Part shown: positions 35,287-43,460 of the stretch, piece by piece
Layout: every line of letters begins with the position of its first letter
Position numbering within the stretch: position 1 is the stretch's first letter
From: JBHIDJ01 sp046760105
Lineage (GTDB): Bacteria > Pseudomonadota > Gammaproteobacteria > Acidiferrobacterales > SPGG2
Direction: 5' to 3'
Length of the DNA stretch: 64,000 nucleotides
NCBI GenBank assembly: GCA_046760105.1
Contig: JBHIDJ010000007.1
Coordinates: 1 to 64,000, forward strand
The notes under the pieces: generated by a model
Told to the model about the DNA's origin: nothing
Databases searched by the model: none
Seen by the model: only the letters and a program-made list of their open reading frames with translations
Program-made: the position numbers and the translations under genes

Positions 35287-35345
35287 CAAGTGGCAAGTAG
35301 CAAGGTGAAAGATGCTTTTCTCTTGCTACTTCTAACTTGCTACTT
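35281..35345 (+). repeat. Heptad inverted repeat between hisD and hisC
   Basis: This is the tightest copy of the family. Arms 35281-35304 and 35322-35345 are complementary at 21 of 24 positions with a 17-base loop. Units GTAGCAA/GTGGCAA repeat with period 7. The hisD stop lies in the left arm, and the hairpin ends 12 bases before the hisC ATG. The 23 bases 35282-35304 are identical to 48256-48278. Confidence 0.92.
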
Positions 35346-35357
35346 CAAACTCGTTTT

Positions 35358-36434
35358 ATGAGCATCAACGACAAAGTCGCCAGCCTCATCCGTCCCGAGG
35401 TTCTTGAGTTAAAGGCCTATGCGGTACCGGACTCGACCGGACTAATCAAGCTTGATGCTAATGAGAATCCCTTTCCGTGGCCGCCCGAGATAATTCAGGC
35501 GTGGCTCGAGGTGCTAAGTAATGTTCAGGTGAATAGGTACCCAGATCCTGATGCGCGCCGCCTGAAGGAACGCCTATGTCAAGCGATGGCGCTTCCCGCA
35601 GGCATGGATGTGTTGCTTGGTAACGGTTCCGACGAGTTGATCCAGATTGTCCTTATGGCACTGGCACGTCCGGGGAGTCAGGTACTGGCGCCGGCGCCAA
35701 GTTTCACCATGTATGAGATCGTCGCGAAAAGTGTGGGAATGAAATTCATCAGCGTTCCGCTAACGGATAGTTTCGATCTAGATGTGCCCGCGGTTCGCAC
35801 GATGATGAAAATGCAGAGACCGGCTGTTACCTTTCTCGCGTATCCAAATGCGCCAACAGGAAACCTCTTTGCGGCCGACGATGTGGAAGCCATCATCCGA
35901 GAATCGGATGGACTAGTGGTAGTCGATGAGGCCTATTTTCCATTTACCGATGCGACTTTTATGCACCGCCTGGACCACTATGACAATCTGCTGGTGATGC
36001 GCACCGTATCTAAACTGGGGTTGGCCGGATTGCGGCTAGGACTGCTAGTTGGCAACCAAGCTTGGCTTGCAGAATTTAACAAGGTGAGATTGCCCTACAA
36101 CGTCAACAGCCTCACGCAGGCGAGCGCCGAATTTGCGCTCGCCAATCACGAGTTTTTGGATCAGCAGGCGGTCTGGATTCGAGCAGAGCGCGGAAAGTTG
36201 TTTGCCGCGCTCAAGGAGATGTCTGCTATCCAGGTTTGGCCAAGCGAGGCCAACTTCATTCTCTTTCGAGTACAGAATGGAGACGCTACCCACGTATACG
36301 ACGCGCTGCAAGCGGCTGGCGTGTTGGTCAAGAACCTCGATGAGTCCGGTGCTCTTAGGGGGTGCCTACGCGTAGCCGTGGGCACCGTCAAGGAAAACGA
36401 AGCATTTTTGGCTGCACTCAGGGCAGCGGTTTGA
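35358..36434 (+). CDS. hisC: Histidinol-phosphate aminotransferase
   Basis: HisC is the PLP-dependent transaminase that makes histidinol phosphate from imidazole acetol phosphate. From ATG 35358 (MSINDKVASLIRPEV) it has 358 residues. The PLP-binding lysine is K219 in RTVSKLGLAGLRLG, and YPNAPTGN and VDEAYFPF are also present. An in-frame start at 35337 would include repeat-derived residues and is rejected. There is no ribosome-binding site between the repeat and the ATG. Confidence 0.96.
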   Translation: MSINDKVASLIRPEVLELKAYAVPDSTGLIKLDANENPFPWPPEIIQAWLEVLSNVQVNRYPDPDARRLKERLCQAMALPAGMDVLLGNGSDELIQIVLMALARPGSQVLAPAPSFTMYEIVAKSVGMKFISVPLTDSFDLDVPAVRTMMKMQRPAVTFLAYPNAPTGNLFAADDVEAIIRESDGLVVVDEAYFPFTDATFMHRLDHYDNLLVMRTVSKLGLAGLRLGLLVGNQAWLAEFNKVRLPYNVNSLTQASAEFALANHEFLDQQAVWIRAERGKLFAALKEMSAIQVWPSEANFILFRVQNGDATHVYDALQAAGVLVKNLDESGALRGCLRVAVGTVKENEAFLAALRAAV

Positions 36435-36497
36435 GGCGCGCCGGGCCCACTAGGTTGTGATACCATGCGCCTCCTTCGTTGATGAAACTTTCATGCC

Positions 36498-37091
36498 GTG
36501 GCTGAGCGGATAGCCCACGTTTCGCGCACGACCAAGGAAACACAGATTAGTGTTGCGCTTAATCTAGATGGCGTAGGCACGTCTAAACTCGACGCCGGCT
36601 TGCCATTCCTTGAGCATATGCTCGATCAGGTGGCGCGCCACGGCTTGATCGACCTGACAATCAAGGCGAAGGGCGACCTCACGGTTGACGCACATCATAC
36701 GGTGGAAGATGTCGGTATAACCTTCGGTCAGGCTGTGACAAAGGCACTTGGTGACAAAAAGGGAATCCGTCGCTATGGCCATGCCTATATCCCTTTAGAC
36801 GAGGCCTTGAGTCGGGTGGTCATAGATTTTTCCGGGCGACCGGGGCTCGAATATCGGGTCGACTTCCCGCGCGCGCGGATCTCCGACTTCGATGTGGATC
36901 TGATTCATGAGTTTTTTCACGGCTTCTGCAACCATGCCCTGGTGACCTTGCATATTGATAGCTTACAAGGCAAGAACTCCCATCACATCGCCGAGACTGT
37001 ATTTAAGGCGTTTGGCCGCGCGCTCCGGATGGGCGTTGAGCGTGACTCACGAACGAAGGAAATCGTCCCCTCGACCAAAGGTAGTTTGTAA
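36498..37091 (+). CDS. hisB: Imidazoleglycerol-phosphate dehydratase
   Basis: HisB dehydrates imidazole glycerol phosphate. This is the monofunctional form of 197 residues without the histidinol-phosphatase domain found in E. coli, so the phosphatase must be a separate gene outside this window. The metal-binding motifs are DAHHTVEDVGI and SHHIAETVFKAFGRAL, and LPFLEHMLDQ precedes them. The start is GTG. Confidence 0.97.
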   Translation: MAERIAHVSRTTKETQISVALNLDGVGTSKLDAGLPFLEHMLDQVARHGLIDLTIKAKGDLTVDAHHTVEDVGITFGQAVTKALGDKKGIRRYGHAYIPLDEALSRVVIDFSGRPGLEYRVDFPRARISDFDVDLIHEFFHGFCNHALVTLHIDSLQGKNSHHIAETVFKAFGRALRMGVERDSRTKEIVPSTKGSL

Positions 37092-37177
37092 CAACGCTCC
37101 AACAGAATCCATTTACTGGTGCGACCCGTTACGCCCGCACCGTCGACTGGCATCAGCATGATGATCTGACCACACGT

Positions 37178-37828
37178 ATGAAGAAGATAGCGGTTGTCGA
37201 TTACGGCATGGGCAATTTACGCTCGGTGTGCAAAGCCATCGAGCATATCGTGCCGTCGGTCAGCGTAGACATTACCTCGGATCCGACCGCTGTGCGCAGG
37301 GCGGATAGTGTCGTGTTCCCGGGCCAAGGGGCCATTAGGGGTTGCGTGGCGGCACTCGACGCGCGTGACCTGCGTGAGGTTTTGCATGAAGCGATGCAGA
37401 CCAAACCATTTCTCGGGATCTGCCTAGGTTTGCAGGCGCTGTATGAGTTCAGTGAGGAGGGTGGGGGAATAGCTGGTTTGAATGTCCTGCCCGGGCGTGT
37501 ACGGCTATTCCCGCGGGAGTACATGTACGACGCCGCAACCGGCCAACCCTTAAAGGTACCGCATATGGGATGGAATAAAGTTAGCCAGGTCGCCGAGCAT
37601 CCCGTGTGGGATCGCATCACTCAGGACGAGCGCTTCTATTTTGTTCATAGCTATTACGTTGAGTCCGTTGATGACCGCTATGTCGTCGGCATGACCGAGT
37701 ATGGGGTCCGGTTTACCTCCGCTGCCGCGCGCGCGAATGTGTTTGCTATCCAATGTCATCCGGAAAAGAGCCAGCAAGCGGGGCTGCGACTGCTGGAAAA
37801 TTTTGTAAATTGGGATGGGAGCTGGTAA
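37178..37828 (+). CDS. hisH: Imidazole glycerol phosphate synthase, glutaminase subunit
   Basis: HisH supplies ammonia from glutamine to HisF. It is a class I glutamine amidotransferase of 216 residues. The nucleophile is C82 in LGICLGLQAL, and the His-Glu pair H194 and E196 lies in CHPEKSQ. The PGQGA oxyanion-strand motif is near residue 48. hisA and hisF lie downstream. Confidence 0.97.
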   Translation: MKKIAVVDYGMGNLRSVCKAIEHIVPSVSVDITSDPTAVRRADSVVFPGQGAIRGCVAALDARDLREVLHEAMQTKPFLGICLGLQALYEFSEEGGGIAGLNVLPGRVRLFPREYMYDAATGQPLKVPHMGWNKVSQVAEHPVWDRITQDERFYFVHSYYVESVDDRYVVGMTEYGVRFTSAAARANVFAIQCHPEKSQQAGLRLLENFVNWDGSW

Positions 37829-37875
37829 TTCGGTACAAAACAAAGTTGCCAAGATGATCTATTACGCATATCCAG

Positions 37876-38616
37876 ATGTCGTTTCTAGTTATACCGGCTA
37901 TTGATCTGAAAGGCGGCAAATGCGTGCGCTTGCGCCAGGGCCGCATGGATAAGGAGACAGTATTCTCCGAGGATCCTGTGGCTACTGCCGCACGCTGGTT
38001 AGATGCAGGAGCTCGCCGCCTGCATGTCGTCGACTTGGACGGTGCGCACGCAGGCAGACCTGTTAATGCGGCAGTGATTGACGCCATCGCCGAGGCGGTT
38101 CCGGATCTGCCCGTTCAGGTCGGCGGCGGTGTGCGCGATGAGGATGTCGTGCAAACGTACTTGGACGTCGGCGTGAGCTACGTGATACTTGGCACTAACG
38201 CCGTAACCGTTCCGCATTTCGTTGCCGATATGTGCGCCGAATTTCCAGGTCACATCATCGTCGGTCTCGATGCCAAGGATGGTAGAGTGGCCGTCGACGG
38301 CTGGTCAAAGTTGTCGAAGCATGACGTGATCGACCTCGCTAAGCGCTTTCAAGACGACGGTGTCGCGGCAATCGTGTATACCGACATCGGTCGCGACGGG
38401 ATGATGACGGGCGTAAATATAGAGGCTACCGTCAAGCTTGCCAAAGCGATTTCTATACCCGTTATCGCGTCCGGTGGAATCACGAACTTAGAAGACGTTC
38501 GGGCGCTCTGCGAGGTGGCCGATAACGGCATCATCGGTGCCATCACGGGGCGTGCGCTTTACGAGGGCTCGCTTGATCTTGCGGAAGCACAGAAACTGGC
38601 GGACGAACTCAGTTAA
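37876..38616 (+). CDS. hisA: ProFAR isomerase HisA
   Basis: HisA isomerises the aminoaldose ProFAR to PRFAR. It is a TIM barrel of 246 residues with the two half-barrel phosphate-binding motifs QVGGGVRDEDVV (about 75-86) and VIASGGITNLEDV (about 195-207). The catalytic aspartates are in IPAIDLKGGKCVRL and YTDIGRDGMM. It precedes its structural homologue hisF, separated by an inverted repeat. Confidence 0.97.
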   Translation: MSFLVIPAIDLKGGKCVRLRQGRMDKETVFSEDPVATAARWLDAGARRLHVVDLDGAHAGRPVNAAVIDAIAEAVPDLPVQVGGGVRDEDVVQTYLDVGVSYVILGTNAVTVPHFVADMCAEFPGHIIVGLDAKDGRVAVDGWSKLSKHDVIDLAKRFQDDGVAAIVYTDIGRDGMMTGVNIEATVKLAKAISIPVIASGGITNLEDVRALCEVADNGIIGAITGRALYEGSLDLAEAQKLADELS

Positions 38617-38621
38617 ACTTC

Positions 38622-38709
38622 CAACGCGAAGACGCAAAGGGCTTTTGGACAGAAAAATCGCTTTTAGAAAAGATTAGAAAATTCTTTGCGTCTCAGCGTC
38701 TTTGCGTTG
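38622..38709 (+). repeat. Octad-type inverted repeat between hisA and hisF
   Basis: The left arm 38622-38639 contains two 8-nt units (ACGCGAAG, ACGCAAAG). The right side has three in reverse (38684-38709). CAACGCGAAGACGC pairs with 38696-38709 with one G-T, and GACGCAAAG pairs perfectly with 38684-38692. Its position just after one stop codon and just before the next start matches the heptad copies, although the sequence and period differ. Confidence 0.8.
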
Positions 38710-38732
38710 AGTATTTTATGTGTTGTAGTTCT

Positions 38733-39503
38733 ATGGGTCTGGCGAAACGAGTTATTCCATGTCTTGATGTGGACCACGGGCGGGTCGTGAAGGGTGTCCG
38801 CTTTGTGGATATCCGTGACGCAGGCGACCCGGTGACGGTCGCGCAACGCTATGATGAGGAGGGAGCAGATGAAATCACGTTTCTCGATATCACGGCGAGT
38901 TCCGATAATCGCGAGATCATGGCTCACGTGGTCGAGGATGTGGCGAGCCAGGTCTTTATCCCACTCACAGTCGGCGGCGGTATACGCGAACTAATGGATG
39001 TACGACGAATGCTCAACGCCGGTGCCGACAAGGTGTCGATTAACACGGCGGCAGTTAACAATGCAGATTTCGTGAAGGCAATCGCCGATCATTTTGGCGA
39101 GCAATGTATCGTTGTTGCCATAGACGCCAAACAGGTAGATCATGGTGATCGACCGGGTTGGGAAGTCTATACCCACGGCGGACGTAAACCGACAGGTATA
39201 GACGTACTCGAATGGGCGCGAACAATGGCTGAGTATGGTGCTGGCGAGATCTTATTGACCAGCATGGACCGCGACGGCACGCGTCATGGGTTCGATCTCG
39301 CGCTGACCCGCGCAGTGAGTGATGCGGTCAGCGTTCCGGTGATCGCCTCAGGTGGCGTCGGAAACCTCGACCATTTGGTCGCTGGCATTATAGAAGGACA
39401 TGCCGATGCAGTGCTGGCTGCAAGCGTCTTTCATTTCGGCGAGTACACAGTGTGCGATGCTAAACGACGCATGGCCGAATCCGGTATTGAAGTCAGGCTC
39501 TAG
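38733..39503 (+). CDS. hisF: Imidazole glycerol phosphate synthase, cyclase subunit
   Basis: HisF uses ammonia from HisH to form imidazole glycerol phosphate and AICAR. From ATG 38733 (MGLAKRVIPCLDVDHGRVVK) it has 256 residues, the family size. Catalytic aspartates are D11 in CLDVD and the Asp of TSMDRDGT. Phosphate-binding motifs are PLTVGGGIREL and VIASGGVGNLDHL. An ATG at 38718 would add five residues encoded by the edge of the repeat. Neither start has a clear ribosome-binding site. Confidence 0.97.
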   Translation: MGLAKRVIPCLDVDHGRVVKGVRFVDIRDAGDPVTVAQRYDEEGADEITFLDITASSDNREIMAHVVEDVASQVFIPLTVGGGIRELMDVRRMLNAGADKVSINTAAVNNADFVKAIADHFGEQCIVVAIDAKQVDHGDRPGWEVYTHGGRKPTGIDVLEWARTMAEYGAGEILLTSMDRDGTRHGFDLALTRAVSDAVSVPVIASGGVGNLDHLVAGIIEGHADAVLAASVFHFGEYTVCDAKRRMAESGIEVRL

Positions 39504-39584
39504 CGTAGCGCCGAGGCACATGGGTACTCTCGCCATTGCTGTCGGTACTTCGCTCGCTGGTTTTGGTATCGGCGGTGGAATACG

Positions 39585-39980
39585 ATGACCGAGCGGTTAT
39601 TGGACGCTATAAACTGGAATCACGAAGGGCTCGTTCCGGTGATCGCCCAGGAAAACGGCACTGGGCGTGTGCTGATGCTGGCATGGATGAATCGCGATGC
39701 CTTGGCGGCGACCGTTCGTGAAAGGAAGGCTGTATACTGGTCCCGTTCGAGACGCAAACTGTGGCGCAAAGGCGAACAGTCGGGGCACGTACAGCTGGTG
39801 AAAGATATCCGAGTTGATTGTGACAACGACGTAATCCTATTAACGGTTGAGCAGACAGGGGGTATTGCCTGTCATACGGGGCGTCACAGTTGTTTTTTTC
39901 AACAACAGCAGGACGATCGATGGGTTACAGTGGAGCCGGTTTTGAAGAGTGAAGAAGAGATTTACGGTAAGAACGGATAA
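39585..39980 (+). CDS. hisI: Phosphoribosyl-AMP cyclohydrolase
   Basis: HisI opens the purine ring of phosphoribosyl-AMP. The 131-residue protein is the monofunctional form. It contains LMLAWMNRDAL, YWSRSRRKLWRKGEQSGH and the zinc/magnesium ligands in VDCDNDVIL and GGIACHTGRHSCFF. hisE is a separate gene downstream, unlike the HisIE fusion of E. coli. Confidence 0.97.
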   Translation: MTERLLDAINWNHEGLVPVIAQENGTGRVLMLAWMNRDALAATVRERKAVYWSRSRRKLWRKGEQSGHVQLVKDIRVDCDNDVILLTVEQTGGIACHTGRHSCFFQQQQDDRWVTVEPVLKSEEEIYGKNG

Positions 39981-40093
39981 TCCGAACGTTAGGGGGGTGA
40001 CCGCAGGCAAGTGGGCTTGCGCCGTTTTCGCGGTCCCACGTGTCAGCGACGACGTTTTGGAAGCCTACCCGCCTCTATGGCAATGTTGGTAAC

Positions 40094-40423
40094 ATGGTCG
40101 AGATTCTGGATAAACTGACTAAGGTGCTCGAAGCGCGCAAGCAAGCGGACGCCCAATCTTCGTATACCGCCGGTCTGTACGCTCAAGGACTAGATGCGAT
40201 TCTCAAGAAAGTCGGTGAGGAAGCGACGGAAATGATTATCGCGGCCAAATCAGGTGATTCCACGCAGATTGTGCGCGAAACGGCAGACCTTTGGTTTCAT
40301 ACCATGGTATTGTTGGTACATCAGGGACTCAAGCCCGACGAGGTTTTGCGAGAGCTTGAGCGTCGTTTCGGTGTTTCTGGCCTGGACGAGAAGGCGCGAC
40401 GGGCGCGCCAAGTGGATGGCTAG
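40094..40423 (+). CDS. hisE: Phosphoribosyl-ATP pyrophosphatase
   Basis: HisE removes pyrophosphate from phosphoribosyl-ATP in the second step of histidine synthesis. From ATG 40094 (MVEILDKLTKVLEARKQ) it has 109 residues, the usual size for the stand-alone all-alpha MazG-like enzyme, with KVGEEATEMIIAAK and ETADLWFH as the metal-binding helices. A GTG at 40040 would add 18 residues of no family. A hairpin-forming stretch lies between hisI and hisE. It completes the his cluster. Confidence 0.95.
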   Translation: MVEILDKLTKVLEARKQADAQSSYTAGLYAQGLDAILKKVGEEATEMIIAAKSGDSTQIVRETADLWFHTMVLLVHQGLKPDEVLRELERRFGVSGLDEKARRARQVDG

Positions 40424-40543
40424 GCGCCTGTTCTGTAAGATAGTGGGCATCATAACTGGTCGCTGGCGAGAGCGCGTACATTTACTCATGCATGTAGTGG
40501 GTAATGGAGATCTGCTCGGGAGCCGACCGAACGGAGGACGCAT

Positions 40544-40777
40544 ATGGGTGGTATTGGTATCTGGCAATTACTGATCGTTTTGCTCATCGTGGTTCTGATC
40601 TTCGGTGCTAAGAAGATCAGGAGCCTGGGGGGAGATGTTGGTGCCGCGATCAAGAACTTCAAGCATGCCGTAAAACAAGGCGATGAAGAGGAAGAACAGG
40701 AAGCAAAACAGGTTGAAAACAAGGCAGACACTGTCATCGAGGGAGAGGTCACTGCTAAGAAGAAGCAAAAGGCTTGA
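40544..40777 (+). CDS. tatA: Sec-independent translocase TatA
   Basis: TatA forms the translocation pore for folded proteins. The 77-residue protein has one N-terminal transmembrane helix (about 5-21), the FG hinge in LIFGAKKIRSLG, an amphipathic helix and an acidic, then basic, tail. A good ribosome-binding site (GGAGG) lies 6-10 bases before the ATG. tatA-tatB-tatC directly downstream of hisE is a common proteobacterial layout. Confidence 0.96.
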   Translation: MGGIGIWQLLIVLLIVVLIFGAKKIRSLGGDVGAAIKNFKHAVKQGDEEEEQEAKQVENKADTVIEGEVTAKKKQKA

Positions 40778-40807
40778 GTAAACGCGCGCTGATACGGTCC
40801 GAAGGCC

Positions 40808-41245
40808 ATGTTCGATATTGGCATGGGAGAGCTGGCTCTGATCGGCCTGTTGGCGCTGATTGTGCTAGGGCCGAAGCGCTTGCCGGAGGTAGCGCGCACA
40901 GCTGGTCTGTGGGTGGGGCGTGTGCGCCGATTCGTGGCCAGCGTAAAGGAGGATTTTGACCGTGAGCTGCGAACCGAAGAGCTTACCGACCTGCGGAAAC
41001 TGCAGCAGGAACTGACCGAGACCCGCGAGCTGATACAGCGGTCATCGACCGAGACCCTTGAGGGTTTAGAGGGACGTCTTGACGCTGATCCCCTAGGCGA
41101 CGTCGTCGATAAGCAACCCAAGCGTAAGTCCCCGAGTCGCGCGCGTACCGCCAAGCGAAAGAAAGCTGCGGCGCGCACAACGCGGGCGAAGAAACCTGCT
41201 ACCAGAAAGAAAGATGGCAGAGCAAGAAAACCACGATCCCGCTGA
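40808..41245 (+). CDS. tatB: Sec-independent translocase TatB
   Basis: TatB binds twin-arginine signal peptides together with TatC. The 145-residue protein starts MFDIGMGELALIGLLALIVL with the conserved Glu8 and the GPKRLP hinge. An amphipathic helix and coiled-coil-like region (about 55-85) follow, then a very basic Lys/Arg/Ala tail (110-145). Its 3' end overlaps tatC by 32 bases, so the basic tail is read in two frames. Confidence 0.96.
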   Translation: MFDIGMGELALIGLLALIVLGPKRLPEVARTAGLWVGRVRRFVASVKEDFDRELRTEELTDLRKLQQELTETRELIQRSSTETLEGLEGRLDADPLGDVVDKQPKRKSPSRARTAKRKKAAARTTRAKKPATRKKDGRARKPRSR

Positions 41246-42077
41246 GGGGACCTTTCTTTCGCATCTCGTAGAGCTGCGTAACCGTCTAATATACGCGGTT
41301 GCTGCGGTTCTTATTGTGTTTGTCGCCCTCGTTTATTTTGCGCAGGAGATTTACGTCATTGTTGCCACGCCGTTGATGGCGGCCTTGCCTGAGCAGGATA
41401 GCATGATTGCTACGGAACCGGCCGCACCATTTTTCATCCCGATCAAGCTGACGCTGGCTGTAGCCGTCGTCATTACGATCCCTTATTTGCTTTATCAGCT
41501 ATGGGCATTTGTTGCGCCCGGTTTGTACCAAACCGAGCGCAAACTGGCCTTTCCGTTGCTAGTTTCTAGTACTGTGCTCTTTTACGCGGGCATGATATTC
41601 GCGTATTTCGTCGTGTTTCCGATCGCGTTTAGCTTCTTTACATCGTACGCCCCTGAAGGCGTACGGGTCATGACCGACATCCACGCCTACCTAAGCTTCG
41701 TGCTACGCATGTTTTTTGCTTTTGGGTTTGCGTTCGAGGTGCCAATCGCGATTATTCTGCTCGCACGGGCTGGGATAGTCGACCCCGATGCACTAGCATC
41801 TAAACGCCCTTATGTGGTGCTTGGTGCGTTCGTGATCGCGATGCTGATCACACCTCCGGATGCGTTTTCACAGACATTTCTTGCCATACCGATGCTGTTG
41901 TTGTTTGAAGTGGGGATTTTTTTCGCGCGTCGCATGAGGCGGCCGGAAGATGATACCGTGGGTGATGCCGATATCACAGATGAAGAGATGGACGCCGAGA
42001 TCGATCAATTCGACAGGGCACTTGCTGGTGGCGGAAAAACCGGGGGGAATAAAACCAGAGGCCGCCGGTCTAAGTAA
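41214..42077 (+). CDS. tatC: Sec-independent translocase TatC
   Basis: TatC is the six-helix membrane receptor for twin-arginine signals. The 287-residue protein starts with the conserved FLSHLVELRNRLI (about 14-26) and contains PLMAALP, FVAPGLYQTERK and AMLITPPD. A charged C-terminal tail follows. The Rieske protein encoded a little downstream (petA) carries a RRR Tat-type anchor and is a likely client. It starts inside tatB, which suggests coupled translation. Confidence 0.97.
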   Translation: MAEQENHDPAEGTFLSHLVELRNRLIYAVAAVLIVFVALVYFAQEIYVIVATPLMAALPEQDSMIATEPAAPFFIPIKLTLAVAVVITIPYLLYQLWAFVAPGLYQTERKLAFPLLVSSTVLFYAGMIFAYFVVFPIAFSFFTSYAPEGVRVMTDIHAYLSFVLRMFFAFGFAFEVPIAIILLARAGIVDPDALASKRPYVVLGAFVIAMLITPPDAFSQTFLAIPMLLLFEVGIFFARRMRRPEDDTVGDADITDEEMDAEIDQFDRALAGGGKTGGNKTRGRRSK

Positions 42078-42079
42078 GC

Positions 42080-43271
42080 TTGAAACCCCTGGCCACGTTT
42101 TTACTTAGCTTCCTGCTCTTCGGTCTCTTTCCATTTCCTCTCGCGCACAATGCGTTCGCACTAGTTAATCAGCTAAGCGGGCACCCGTCACCCTACCTTG
42201 CCATGCACGCCGACGATCCGGTTGCGTAGCAAGACTGGAATGGCAAGGTAGTCGAACAAGCGCGCCGCAGGCGAAAGCTACTTTACCTCTCGATCGTACA
42301 ATCCGAAATCTGCCATTTGATCCTGCGTGCAGCGGACGCGTTTGGGCGCGCCGATTACAAGATGATTGCGCGGCGCAGCCTGGACTTCATGGTGAAGGAG
42401 CTGCTGACTCCTGCGGGGGCATTTATGGCGTCGTTATCCGCCGTAGACGATGCACATATCGAAGGCGGTTACTACCTGTGGGATGAGAATCAACTGACGG
42501 CATTGCTGGGGTCGCGCGAGCGGCGTGTTTACCGGCTTGCTTGGGGAATGATCGAAGCTGCTCCGTTTGACAGTGGATACCTCCCGGTCAAAGCAATGGA
42601 ACCGGCAGAGATCGCAAAGGAAATGGAGCTCAGCACTAGTGAAGTTGAAAAGCTACTCGCAAGCGCCGTGCACAAGCTCTATGCGGCTCGTAGTCAACGG
42701 GGCTTGCCCAAAGACACCAAGCTGCTGGCCGGTTGGAACGGGCTGGCGCTGTCGGCATTCGCTTATGCTGCCCGTGTTACCGGCAATAGTGGCGATCGGC
42801 AGGTGGCGCGCGGCGTACGGGACTATTTGATGCAAGAGCTCTGGGATGACGGTTCACTCCATCGTGCCGTCTCGGGTGGCAGGGTCTTGGGCCGGGCGGC
42901 GGTGGAGGACTACGCATATGTGGCGCAGGGTCTGCTTTCATGGGCCGAAGCGACGGGGCAGGAGCGCGATTTCATGTTTGCGCGCCGCGTAGCATTGGCG
43001 GCCTGGACGCGATTCTACCGGTCACGAGGGTGGCGGCTTGCCGAGGCAAGCCTGATTCAGGCGGAGGCGGCAGAGATCTGATTCTCGACGGCCCTATGCC
43101 GTTACCAGCGGGCGTATTGGCCCGCGTGTGCTTGCAGACAAGACCGGCGATTCGTCCCTTCGGGATAACGCGTTATCGGCCTTGAACTCGGGACACCGGC
43201 AACTTGCGGAGAACCCGTTGTGGAATGCCACCCATGTCGGTGCAATGATGGCCTCGTTCGACGCGCGTTGA
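42080..43271 (+). pseudogene. Degraded thioredoxin-domain (YyaL/DUF255-type) gene
   Basis: Family members of about 600-700 residues pair an N-terminal thioredoxin domain with a six-hairpin glycosidase-like region. Here a TTG at 42080 opens a signal peptide, then NQLSGHPSPYLAMHADDPVA. A TAG (42227-42229) replaces the family Trp. The frame resumes to SEICH and jumps over roughly 200 or more missing residues, including the WCHVM part, into ILRAADAFGRADY. It is then intact through DTKLLAGWNGLALSAFAYAA. Two shifts near 43070-43076 and 43122-43130 separate LILDGPMPLPAGVLARV from ADKTGDSSLRDNALSAL. The tail ends at TGA 43271. Confidence 0.85.
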
Positions 43272-43460
43272 CCGGCGATCAGAGCGCAGGCGCTACCCGC
43301 TGGTGTACCGTGCGGCGTTATGTGTAATCTTTATGGTCCGCTCTCGCAATTCGGTAAAACCAAAGTCCCACAAATTCCTTAATCTCTGTTATATTACCGC
43401 CTGCCCAGGTTTGAGCAGAATTATTTCTAACAAGGGGCGAACTTGTCTGCGGGAGACTCC

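Noticed and set aside
42317..43081. Calling the 255-codon frame an intact gene
   Set aside because: Family sequence continues on both sides in the same or shifted frames, so the frame is the surviving middle of a broken gene.
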